Shown here one piece after another: positions 54,333 through 62,112 of a DNA stretch of 64,000 nucleotides (its first letter is position 1; every line of letters starts with the position of its first letter). Source of the stretch: AP-15 sp963724435 (GTDB lineage: Bacteria; Pseudomonadota; Alphaproteobacteria; ATCC43930; CGMCC-115725); contig CAVRUN010000002.1 in assembly GCA_963724435.1 (NCBI GenBank), positions 62,001 through 126,000 on the forward strand, written 5' to 3'. Both the position numbers and the translations under genes were made by a program. The notes beneath the pieces were generated by a model. That model did no database searches and had not been told where the DNA came from. It saw only the letters and a program-made list of their open reading frames with translations.

Positions 54333-54507
54333 CTCGGGTTAAACCCCGGTCACACCTGAGGCCGGCATAAGGGCGTTAGCCTCGAACCTTGCCGCGAAAT
54401 GCAAGCATCCCTTCGCGCGGCGCGGCGCGCATGCCGATGCAAATCGACTGTCGCGAGCCGGATCGGCGTCTATAATGACCGGACGAGTTTCAGCTGGGAG
54501 TGACGAC

Positions 54508-55404
54508 ATGGCGAATGACCAGATGATGGCGCAGATGTCCAAAAAGGGCGGGTTTATCGCCGCCCTCGACCAGAGCGGCGGGTCGTCGCCCGGCGCATTG
54601 CGGCTCTACGGCATTCCGGACACCGCCTATAGCGGCGACGCCGAGATGTTCCGGCTGATCCACCAGATGCGGGTACGGATCATGACCGCCTCGGCCTTTA
54701 CCGGCGACAAGGTCATCGGCACGATCCTGTTCGAAGGCACGATGGACGGCGAGGTACGCGGCAAGCCGACCCCCTCCTACCTGTGGGAAGACCGGCATGT
54801 CGTGCCGTTTGTCAAAGTCGACCGCGGGCTGGAACCCGAAAAGGATGGCGTCCAGCTGATGCGGCCGATGCCGCAGCTCGATCAGCTGTGCGAGCGCGCG
54901 GTCAAGCTCGGCGTATTCGGCACCAAGATGCGCTCAGTGATTAACCTCGCCTCCAAAGACGGCATCGCGGCAATCGCCGCGCAGCAGTTCGAGTTCGGCG
55001 AGCAGATCGCCAAGCATGGGCTGGTGCCGATCCTCGAACCCGAGGTCTCGATCAAGAGCCCGGACAAAAAGGGCGCCGAAGCAATCCTGCTTGAGGAGCT
55101 GAAAAAAGGCGCCGACGCATTGCAGGCCGGCCGTCAAATCATGTTCAAACTGACCCTGCCCGACGTCCCGGATCTGTATTTGCCGCTCGTCAACCACCCG
55201 CGCGTCGTCCGGGTTGTGGCACTGTCCGGCGGCTATACCCGCGACGATGCGTGCAAACGCCTCGCCGCCAATCACGGCATCATCGCGAGCTTTTCGCGCG
55301 CCCTCGTCCAGGATCTGCGGGTCTCAATGAGCGACGCCGAATTCGAGGCCGCCCTGGCGCGCTCGATCGAGGAAATCTACAACGCCTCAACCGTAAAGGT
55401 GTAA
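54508..55404 (+). CDS. fda: Class I fructose-bisphosphate aldolase
   Basis: 298 residues from ATG 54508, with GGGAG upstream. Seen: GFIAALDQSGGSSPGALRLY, IGTILFEGTMDGEVRGKPTP, VPFVKVDRGLEPEKDGVQLM, LVPILEPEVSIKSPDKKGAE, QIMFKLTLPDVPDLY with the Schiff-base Lys, and VALSGGYTRDDACKRLAAN. It cleaves fructose-1,6-bisphosphate without metal. This is the bacterial class I variant, found in many alphaproteobacteria. Confidence 0.95.
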   Translation: MANDQMMAQMSKKGGFIAALDQSGGSSPGALRLYGIPDTAYSGDAEMFRLIHQMRVRIMTASAFTGDKVIGTILFEGTMDGEVRGKPTPSYLWEDRHVVPFVKVDRGLEPEKDGVQLMRPMPQLDQLCERAVKLGVFGTKMRSVINLASKDGIAAIAAQQFEFGEQIAKHGLVPILEPEVSIKSPDKKGAEAILLEELKKGADALQAGRQIMFKLTLPDVPDLYLPLVNHPRVVRVVALSGGYTRDDACKRLAANHGIIASFSRALVQDLRVSMSDAEFEAALARSIEEIYNASTVKV

Positions 55405-55631
55405 CCCGCACCGCGCGGCCGGTCCTCGGGCCGGCCGGCGCGCCGATCGCAGCAATCGACAACCCGCGCCGCGCGCCGTACCGCGCCCCGAACTCCGCGA
55501 TTTACCCTCCTGCGACCGACCTCGATGAGCAGCCGGTCTCCGACGGTTTGAAAGGCTCCCGGCGCCACCGGTTCCTGGTTGGCGCAGAACTCACATTATT
55601 GAAAAATCACGCGATTGTAGAGTACGGCAGC

Positions 55632-55669
55632 GGCGCTTTCGACGGCTTTTGGCGCTTTCGACGGCTTTT
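55632..55669. repeat. Short tandem direct repeat
   Basis: The 19-base unit GGCGCTTTCGACGGCTTTT is present twice without interruption. The stretch 55405-55684 otherwise holds only a GC-rich hairpin just after fda (GGCCGGTCCTCGGGCCGGCC), which may serve as terminator, and no gene that I can support. Confidence 0.9.
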
Positions 55670-55684
55670 AGGGCGCGTTCCATT

Positions 55685-56574
55685 TCATCGATCAAGACAT
55701 CCTGCCGATTTTAAGGGAAAGCCGCTACCGATCTGTAGCCATATGATATCATGCACGTCCGCAGTGGTTGGGTACAGTCTGTGATAATATTTTACTAGCT
55801 CATCGGGCGTTTCTGCTGTCTGATGGGTAATAAGACAATTATAGTCTCCAAGTACAGCCATCACGAAATTACCCGCAGGGTTCCTGCCATGCACTGTAAT
55901 GCCGGCCGGAGCGGCGCGGACATTTAATCTCGGAGCTCTATATCTTTCTCGTAGTTCGGGAGTCCTGTCAACAGTAGTGGGCTTTTACTGTGTGATAATC
56001 CCCACGCTTGATTGAATATGTCTTCCAGATTGGATCGTAATTGCTCGTTTTCAGGAGCAGAGGTCACGATAACATACGTTTTCGGCAATGAATTAAGATC
56101 ATTGCCTGACAGTCCTAGCCCACTGGCAAAATTAATTGCCACGTTGGGGCCAATTCTTAGTTGCTTTTGCTGTCGTAATTCATTCAGTACTCTTTGAGTG
56201 TCCGCGAGCTTCTGCCTCGTATTATTCAGTTCTGCAACCTTTGACGCCAGATCAGATTGCAGTGGAGCTAAATTCGCTTTGACCCGGTCATCAACTTGCT
56301 GTTGGGTAAATCCAGTGGCGGCTGGCGGGCGGCTTTCTTGGTTACCAATGATGCCATAGGCGCGGCCTACAAAAATGAGGGTCGCGGTAATGAGAAGCAC
56401 CAATGGTGCGAACGCCAGAAAGGTGCGAAATCCCAGCTTGGCGCGCGGAGAACCTGGCTCTATTCGTCTTGCCAGCTCTGGCAAAGCCTTAAAGGCTTGA
56501 TCGATTGCAGACAGAGCCACTGTGATCCAGAGGGCGGTGAATGCAGTGGTATCCCAGAATCCCCAGTTGCCCAT
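55685..56574 (-). pseudogene. Membrane protein with coiled coil, unknown function, probably frameshifted
   Basis: The main frame (216 residues, 56574 to 55924) has two hydrophobic helices near residues 10-30 and 50-72 (LAFAPLVLLITATLIFVGRA) and a coiled-coil-like QSDLASKVAELNNTRQKLAD. It ends PNYEKDIELRD. Just downstream another frame continues with plausible protein (APRLNVRAAPAGITVHGRNP, LGDYNCLITHQTAETPDEL) to 55685. An indel near 55930-55950 would join them into about 296 residues. I do not recognise a family. AT-richer than the core genes, so likely accessory. Confidence 0.5.
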
Positions 56575-56637
56575 GAGGGTTTCACGTTGCCCGCGTGGCG
56601 CGGCGCATTGTGGACATGCTGCGGTCGTGGCTGTCCG

Positions 56638-56742
56638 TCATTTCCTGCAAAGTAGCGCCCTGCAAGCGCCCTCTAGTTGCGCCAGTTCTTCGCGGATTTG
56701 GCAGAGTTGTCCCAAAATAAGTGCTTCAACATGATCAGTCAT
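56638..56742 (-). CDS. 34-residue small protein (helical)
   Basis: ATG 56742 opens MTDHVEALILGQLCQIREEL and runs to TGA 56638. The start overlaps the stop of the next upstream small ORF (ATGA), which suggests translational coupling. It resembles short coiled helices found beside membrane or toxin genes in alphaproteobacteria. Too short to identify. It precedes the coiled-coil membrane protein in the same direction. Confidence 0.4.
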   Translation of the reverse strand: MTDHVEALILGQLCQIREELAQLEGACRALLCRK

Positions 56743-56930
56743 AAACGTACCACGCTATAGCATCGGGAGAGGAGCGGTTTAGCGCGTAATCTTGCCGTCA
56801 CCGCCCTGCACCTTGCTTCAGCGCCTGCTGACACTCCACGAACGAACAAACAGAAGCCGACACACAAGGGCAAGATGCTGACCGCAACCACAAAAAGATA
56901 GATGGATTTGCCTTCGGTGCCTTCCATCAT
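56739..56930 (-). CDS. 63-residue single-helix membrane protein
   Basis: One hydrophobic segment (IYLFVVAVSILPLCVGFCLF, residues 10-29) with a basic C-terminal tail (AVTARLRAKPLLSRC). A GGGGGA site lies before the double ATG. It starts a three-gene minus-strand group with the 34-residue ORF and the coiled-coil membrane protein. Function unknown; the tail after residue 45 may be out of frame. Confidence 0.4.
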   Translation of the reverse strand: MMEGTEGKSIYLFVVAVSILPLCVGFCLFVRGVSAGAEARCRAVTARLRAKPLLSRCYSVVRL

Positions 56931-57182
56931 TGGTTCCCCCTAGTCGTTCTACATCTTGTGTTTCTGCGCCCCCCGTGTTTCTGTCAAAAGTCGCGTAACG
57001 TCAATTTACGGAAAGCCTGCCAAAGGCTTCATAAAATCGTCGTCGGACTCGGTAAGTGAAACACGGCGGGGGCAGTTTTAGCCTTGCTCGTGCAGCCGGT
57101 CTGGCGTTGCCCTATACTTTGCCGGCTGCTTCGTTGCTTGGCGCGCGCGGCTACAAAATCTAGCGGCGGGCGAGGTCGTGTG

Positions 57183-57210
57183 TTGACACATCGCCCGGCG
57201 ATGCTACCTT
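57183..57210 (+). promoter_or_regulatory. Promoter with palindromic operator of a toxin-antitoxin pair
   Basis: TTGACA (57183-57188) is followed directly by CATCGCC-C-GGCGATG (57189-57203), a perfect palindrome, and by TACCTT (57205-57210) as a weak -10. The palindrome fills the spacer, so bound antitoxin would block the promoter. The antitoxin starts at 57218, so the transcript may be nearly leaderless. Confidence 0.7.
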
Positions 57211-57217
57211 GGATGGC

Positions 57218-57469
57218 ATGGAAATTCGTCTCGCCCCCGATCAGGAAGCCCATCTTGCGGCGCTCGCCGCCCGCGCCGGGCGAAGTGCTGCCGAGCTGGT
57301 GCAGGTAGCGCTGGCGGAGTGGGAAGAGCGGCAGGCCGTGCGCGAGGCCCCGACACGGCCGCAGCATAGCCCGGCGGAAGCCGCCGCCCGCATCCTGGAA
57401 CTGCGCAAGGGCAACATGCTGCCCGCTGGCGCGACGATCAAAGACCTCATCAACTACGGACGGGCGTGA
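57218..57469 (+). CDS. Antitoxin with ribbon-helix-helix-like N-terminus
   Basis: 83 residues from ATG 57218. EIRLAPDQEAHLAALAARAG and SAAELVQVALAEWEERQA look like an RHH DNA-binding domain. The C-terminus (HSPAEAAARILELRKGN and GATIKDLINYGRA) would cover the toxin. It overlaps the toxin start by four bases. Confidence 0.85.
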   Translation: MEIRLAPDQEAHLAALAARAGRSAAELVQVALAEWEERQAVREAPTRPQHSPAEAAARILELRKGNMLPAGATIKDLINYGRA

Positions 57470-57876
57470 CCTTTGTCCTCGATAACTCCGTCGCCATGCG
57501 ATGGTGTTTCGAGAACGCGGCGCATCCCTATGCCGACGGCATCCTGAACCGGCTGGCTGCGGGCGAGGATGCGCTGGTGCCGGTGCTGTGGTTTTACGAG
57601 GCGAGCGCCGTGCTGGCACGCGAGCAAAACCGGGGCACCCTCGCCGCGCCGAAGGCGGATCAATTCATTGCCGAGTTGAAGGCGCTGCGGATCGTGGCCG
57701 ATGCGGAAAGCGCCGCGAGGGTATTCAACGATGTGCATCGGCTGGCGCTCGATCATCGGCTGACCTCCTACGATGCGGCGTATCTGGAATTGGCGTTGCG
57801 GCACGGCCTGCCGCTCGCCACGCTCGATGACGAGCTGATCCGGGCAAGCAGGGCGGCGGGGGTAACAGTGCTTTAG
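57466..57876 (+). CDS. vapC: PIN-domain toxin (VapC type), second copy
   Basis: 136 residues; GTG start overlapping the antitoxin stop. Seen: TFVLDNSVAMRWCFENAA with Asp6, VPVLWFYEASAVLAREQN with Glu, TSYDAAYLELALRHGLPLAT with Asp, and LDDELIRASRAAGV. A different sub-branch from the pair at 53.1 kb (only the acid positions match). An ISNCY-like element begins 64 bases downstream. Confidence 0.92.
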   Translation: MTFVLDNSVAMRWCFENAAHPYADGILNRLAAGEDALVPVLWFYEASAVLAREQNRGTLAAPKADQFIAELKALRIVADAESAARVFNDVHRLALDHRLTSYDAAYLELALRHGLPLATLDDELIRASRAAGVTVL

Positions 57877-57940
57877 CTTAAGGGCCGTCCCTCCCTTCTG
57901 CGCCCATTACTGCCGCCACAGGATGTGTGTCCACCAAATA

Positions 57941-59484
57941 CAGATGTCACCGTCTCTGCCATTTACAAATGTCACCGGCACCGCGGTTTGGGTCGGGCGG
58001 CGGGCGGGCGCGAAGCCCCCGGCGTAGCGCAGCGACCGATCGACGCCCGCCATGGGGATGGCCGAAACTGCACCCGCTTGTTTGACCGGGCGGGCTCGGC
58101 CCGCCCGGCTCGTAGAACGGCTCAGCCGACTTTAAACAGACGCGCGTCGCGCTGATCGCGGCGGCGCGGTGCTTTGGTGCTGCGCCGCTGCGGTCCGCGG
58201 CGAAGCTGCTCCTCGCGGATGAAGGCGAGCGCAGCGCCGAGCCGTTTGTTCTCGACAATCGCGCCCTGGTCAACCTGTTGGATTGTATCGAAGATCCGGT
58301 AGGCAAACTCGATGCCCTTGTAGCGGATCGACAGGCGACCGTCGGGATAGTCGATGACGGTGACCCGCTTGCCGATTGCCGCCTTGGCTTGCTCGCTTGG
58401 CTCCAGGATGAACATGATCTTGTCGTACTGCAGGGTCAGCGCCTGTGAGAGGGTGCGCTCCTCCTTCCAGGCAAAGGCGTCGTCGAGATCGTCACCGGCG
58501 TGCAGCGGCCGATGCAAATCCTTTTTATTCGCCGGTGCTTTGGCAAAGCGCGCGTTGTAGTCAGCCATGAAAGCCGGGAGCAGGGCGTTGCCTTCCGCCA
58601 AGCTTGCCACGCCCGCCAACCGCAATTCCTTGACCAGGCGGTCTTGCAACGTCTTGTTGGCACGCTCGACCCGGCCTTTCGCCGGGCTCGAATTGGCGCA
58701 GATGATATCGATGTTGAGCACGTGCAATGCCCGGCCAAACTGGGTCATGCCGTCGCCGCCGAGCGCGCCCGAGTGGTTGACCCGAAACACCCCGTGCTTG
58801 TCGCTGTAAAACGCGATCGGCTTGCCCCAGGCCTCCAGATAGGCACGGGCCGCCTGGAAATAGGCAAAGGTTGACTTGCTCTCGACAAATTGCAGATGCA
58901 TCAGCCGGCTGGTCGCGTCGTCGACAAACACCAGCAGCGTGCATTGCGGCCCGCGGTCCTCGAACCACCAATGCTCGCTACCATCGACCTGGACCAGTTC
59001 GCCAACGCATTCGCGCCGCGGCCGCGGCTGGTGAACCTGCTTGCGCTGCTTGCGATCACGCCACAGCCCGGCTTCGATCATCCACTGGCGCAGCGTTTCA
59101 CGGCCAACCGCGATCCCGTGATCCTCGCACAGCTTCTCGGCTGCCAGGGTCGGGCCAAAATCCCAATACCACTGGCGGATGATTGTCAGAACCGCGCGCC
59201 GCAATGCCTCGGGCTTGCGCCGGTTACTGCGACGGCCGCGGCGCTTCGAGATCAGGCCGCTCGGACCTTCGATCCGATAGGCCTTCAACAGCCGAAACAC
59301 CTGACGCCGCTCGAGCCCCAACAGCTGGCCCGCCGCTTTCGTCGTCAGCCGCTTTTGGTCCAAATCCCGCAGAACCTCCAGCCGCGAAAGCTCCCGATCG
59401 CTCATCAGTCGTATCGTCACCCCCAACACCCCCCGGAAATCCCCCGGGAAGTGTCATCTGTAACCGGCAGAGGAGTGACATTTT
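57941..59484. mobile_element. ISNCY-like insertion sequence, complete
   Basis: Ends with imperfect inverted repeats of about 34 bases. The left reads CAGATGTCACCGTCTCTGCC then ATTTACAAATGTCAC. The right, reversed, reads AAAATGTCACTCCTCTGCCG then GTTACAGATGACAC. Each end carries two ATGTCAC-like boxes. One transposase gene lies inside (58122-59405). Length about 1.54 kb. I could not see a certain target duplication. Confidence 0.8.
58122..59405 (-). CDS. ISNCY-family transposase
   Basis: About 427 residues from ATG 59405 (a GTG at 59429 is possible). It has an N-terminal HTH (LTTKAAGQLLGLERRQVFRL, LKAYRIEGPSGLISKRRGRR) and an integrase core with VQVDGSEHWWFEDRGPQCTL (Asp), FYSDKHGVFR (Asp) and SPAKGRVERANKTLQDRLVK (Glu), the DDE triad. 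The C-terminal tail is basic. The gene seems intact. Confidence 0.92.
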   Translation of the reverse strand: MSDRELSRLEVLRDLDQKRLTTKAAGQLLGLERRQVFRLLKAYRIEGPSGLISKRRGRRSNRRKPEALRRAVLTIIRQWYWDFGPTLAAEKLCEDHGIAVGRETLRQWMIEAGLWRDRKQRKQVHQPRPRRECVGELVQVDGSEHWWFEDRGPQCTLLVFVDDATSRLMHLQFVESKSTFAYFQAARAYLEAWGKPIAFYSDKHGVFRVNHSGALGGDGMTQFGRALHVLNIDIICANSSPAKGRVERANKTLQDRLVKELRLAGVASLAEGNALLPAFMADYNARFAKAPANKKDLHRPLHAGDDLDDAFAWKEERTLSQALTLQYDKIMFILEPSEQAKAAIGKRVTVIDYPDGRLSIRYKGIEFAYRIFDTIQQVDQGAIVENKRLGAALAFIREEQLRRGPQRRSTKAPRRRDQRDARLFKVG

Positions 59485-59556
59485 GATCGGGCGCCTACAG
59501 GATGGCCCCGCATAACGTGAGATTCTGGAAAAAACGTCAGCCGATATCTAACAGTC

Positions 59557-60135
59557 CTAGCCGCCAATGGCCTGTTTGAGAAATGACGTCAAGACGCCAA
59601 TGAAAAACCCTCCGAATGTCTTCACTATGTCGTTTGCAGCCATGCGGCGACCACGATTTTGCGGCAAATCCTTAAGGAGCAAAACAGCGATAACTGCAAA
59701 CAAAAACACAACAAGAAGTACCAACAAAATTGCCGAGAGCATATATCCAACAAACGGCTGGATCGGTGTTGTAACTCCCGGCGCTGCGACTGCGGGCGAC
59801 GTCTGGGCGTAGGCAAACTTCAGTGGGTTAAAAATGTCTTGCCAATTGCCCAGTGACTTTCGCGTACTATCAGAAAGATAATAGAGATACGCGACAAGGA
59901 GAGCAGATATAAGCGCTATCACTGATACTATTACATTTGTAATAGTGAGTAGTTTACCAAGTTGGGGACTTTTATTGCTAACACTTCTTAAGTAAATTGA
60001 CACCAGTACGCCAATTGTAAATCCTATCGTTAGGCCAAGTATTAAAGGTGCTAAGTGAATCGTAGCCGCCTGTACAGGGTTAGTGGGTGCCATCACTAGG
60101 TTGACGGGGATTGGGACGCTTGTCGTTGCAGCCAT
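59557..60135 (-). CDS. Small multi-helix membrane protein, unknown
   Basis: 192 residues. Hydrophobic segments lie near 28-50 (IHLAPLILGLTIGFTIGVLV), 65-88 (NVIVSVIALISALLVAYLYY) and 128-152 (YMLSAILLVLLVVFLFAVIA), and a short Gly-rich helix lies at the C-terminus (GGFFIGVLTSFLKQAIGG). Locally AT-rich. Its ATG (60133-60135) directly abuts the left end of IS1380 copy 1, so its own promoter and ribosome site have been separated or replaced by the IS. I know no family. Confidence 0.65.
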   Translation of the reverse strand: MAATTSVPIPVNLVMAPTNPVQAATIHLAPLILGLTIGFTIGVLVSIYLRSVSNKSPQLGKLLTITNVIVSVIALISALLVAYLYYLSDSTRKSLGNWQDIFNPLKFAYAQTSPAVAAPGVTTPIQPFVGYMLSAILLVLLVVFLFAVIAVLLLKDLPQNRGRRMAANDIVKTFGGFFIGVLTSFLKQAIGG

Positions 60136-61738
60136 TAGCCCGGATCATTCATGAGGGGCTGGCGGCTCCACAGTGATGGCGGGGATCGGGCGCGGCTTTT
60201 TGTGGCGTCGGGGGCGCGCTGGTCGGGGTTTGCGGTTGGGCCAAAGGGTTTGAACTGGGGCAACCGCCCCGTCGCTCACGGCGGCAGCTTGGCGATGCGG
60301 CCGGCGAGATCGGCAAAGCCGGCCTGATAGGGAAAGGCGCTCGGCAAGGCGATCTTGATGCGGGTGACCATCTCGGTGACGCGCCCGGCGACCTTGATCA
60401 GGCAGAGGCGGATCGTATCGAATTGGGCATCGCGCCAGAAGGATGTCTTTGGAGCCAGACCGCGCAGGCTCAGCATCAGCCAGTAGGCGGCGGTATGAAG
60501 CAGCAGCCGGAACTGGTTGGCGGTCGCCTTGGTGCAGGAGGTACGGTCGGAAGCCAGATGCAGTTTGTGCGCCTTGATCAGGTTTTCGGCCTGCCCGCGC
60601 GCGCAATAGACCTTCTCGTAGAGCGTCTTGGGCAGACCCCGCAGGTTGGTGACGATGAAGCGGCTGTCGGCCCCTTGAGGACCGGCCTCGACGCGGGCGA
60701 TGACGCGGCGCTCGACATTCCAGCTTTTGGCGGCATAGCGGAAATCGCCATAGCGGCGGACCTTTTCCCCTTCGTCTGCGAGACGACCCAAGGCGGCGTC
60801 CTCGGTGAGCGGGCTGACCTGCCGCAGCAGCACCGGGTTACCAGAGAGGCCGAAGATGTAGCCGACCTGCTGACGCTCGCACCACGCCATGGCCTTGGGC
60901 CGGCCGTAATGGCTGTCGCCGCGCACGACGATCTCGACCGCCGGCCAGCGGGCGCGGATGCGGCCAATGACATGGCGCAGCACCAGCGCCACCTCGGTCC
61001 CGTCAGGCGTCTTGCCGGGGCGCAGGATGACAGCGACGGGTTTGCCGGTCGTCGCCTCGTAAATGTGGATCGGCAGAAAGCAGCGGCTGTCGTAGTGCGC
61101 ATTGAAGAGCGCGAGCTGCTGGCCGCCGTGAACCCGGTCCTCGGTGTCGTCGATATCGAGCAGGATGCGCCGGGGTACCTGCTCGAAGCTGTCGCAGAAC
61201 AACTCGATCATCGCCGCCATCATGCGCTTGAGCGCGGTCGCGCTCGGCAGGTTCTCGAGCCGGCTGATCGTCGGTTGCGAGCACAGATCTTCACCGCTTT
61301 CCGGCAATCGTCCGACGGCCATCTTGAAGGCGGGGTCGGCTTTCAGCGCGTCGCAGTCGTTGCCGTCGGGATAGCCCGCCGCAATCAGCAAGGCACGATA
61401 GCGGATCATCTCGGCCAGTTCGTGCCGCACCCGGTCCGGGTCGCGCGGATCTTCGAGGCACGCCGCTAAGCGTTCGGCAATCTTGAGCCGTTGTTCGATC
61501 GCCGCCACCAGCAATATCCCACCATCCGAGGTCAGCCGGCCGCCGTCAAACCCGACATGCACCGGCTTACCCGCCACCGCTGGCAAACCTGGCAAAATCC
61601 CCGTACCTTCCTCCATGGCGGGTGCGAACTCCGTTGCTTCGGTTTGATCCGGCCTTAGCAACCAAATCATACACGAAACCAACGGTTTATGCCGCTCCCG
61701 CCGTCCCTTCTGGCCAGTCCAATGAATTTTTCAGGTTA
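60136..61738. mobile_element. IS1380-family element, copy 1
   Basis: 1603 bases, direct orientation with copy 2, which has the same length. Ends: TAGCCCGGATCATTCATGAG on the left and CAATGAATTTTTCAGGTTA on the right, imperfectly inverted. The right end differs from copy 2 (GGTTA versus GGCTA). It sits exactly before the ATG of the small membrane protein. Confidence 0.88.
60276..61682 (-). CDS. IS1380-family transposase, copy 1
   Basis: 468 residues. Seen: HVGFDGGRLTSDGGILLVAA (family start motif), LLDIDDTEDRVHGGQQLALF with Asp, IVVRGDSHYGRPKAMAWCER with Asp, and VYCARGQAENLIKAHKLHLA with Glu (DDE). Start may instead be ATG 61616, where homology begins. Intact and likely active. It differs from copy 2 by Arg versus His in LHLASDRTSC/LHLASDHTSC. 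Confidence 0.93.
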   Translation of the reverse strand: MVSCMIWLLRPDQTEATEFAPAMEEGTGILPGLPAVAGKPVHVGFDGGRLTSDGGILLVAAIEQRLKIAERLAACLEDPRDPDRVRHELAEMIRYRALLIAAGYPDGNDCDALKADPAFKMAVGRLPESGEDLCSQPTISRLENLPSATALKRMMAAMIELFCDSFEQVPRRILLDIDDTEDRVHGGQQLALFNAHYDSRCFLPIHIYEATTGKPVAVILRPGKTPDGTEVALVLRHVIGRIRARWPAVEIVVRGDSHYGRPKAMAWCERQQVGYIFGLSGNPVLLRQVSPLTEDAALGRLADEGEKVRRYGDFRYAAKSWNVERRVIARVEAGPQGADSRFIVTNLRGLPKTLYEKVYCARGQAENLIKAHKLHLASDRTSCTKATANQFRLLLHTAAYWLMLSLRGLAPKTSFWRDAQFDTIRLCLIKVAGRVTEMVTRIKIALPSAFPYQAGFADLAGRIAKLPP

Positions 61739-62112
61739 GGTGTCGTTTCCTGCGCACGAAACCGCAAGCCCGACGGCCTGCGACGGTTTATAGATGGCAG
61801 TTTCCTCGTCAGAAGTGGCGATGCTGTCAAGCCAGCATAGGATGGGCTGAGCCCGCGAAGCCCATGCCTATCTGGCCCCCGCTGGCTTGTTCGGCGCGGG
61901 GCGCTTATTCCAGGTCGGCTTCGAGCGCAGAGCCGGTTGCGGCGGGTTGACGATGAAAGAATGTTTGTCGTGGGAAAGAGGATGGGTTTCGCGGTCGCTC
62001 AACCCATCCTACCCACTGCATGGGAATTTTGTACTTGGCCGCGCCCGACACAAAATGTAGGTCAAGCCAAGCCGGGCACCGGTAGTGAGTCAGTTTGAAT
62101 TGTAACAGCCGC
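61739..62112. other. 374-base spacer between the two IS1380 copies
   Basis: No gene is seen. It holds two oppositely placed GGATGGG-type motifs: AGGATGGGCTGAGCCCGCGA near 61850, and GAGGATGGGTTTCGCGGTCG followed by CAACCCATCCTACC near 61980-62015. These resemble dispersed intergenic repeats of proteobacteria. The rest is plain intergenic sequence. It carries no cargo that would make a useful composite transposon. Confidence 0.6.

Noticed and set aside
55251..55784. 177-codon plus-strand ORF after fda
   Set aside because: Its first half is an out-of-frame reading of fda and the second half crosses a tandem repeat and non-coding sequence; composition is Arg/Pro-rich.
60145..60606. 153-codon minus-strand ORF overlapping the end of the IS1380 transposase
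   Set aside because: Runs in another frame over the transposase 3' part, Pro/Arg-rich with no homology.
60423..61469. 348-codon plus-strand ORF inside IS1380 (and its twin at 62400-63446)
   Set aside because: It is the antisense frame of the transposase gene in GC-rich DNA; no family sequence or ribosome site.
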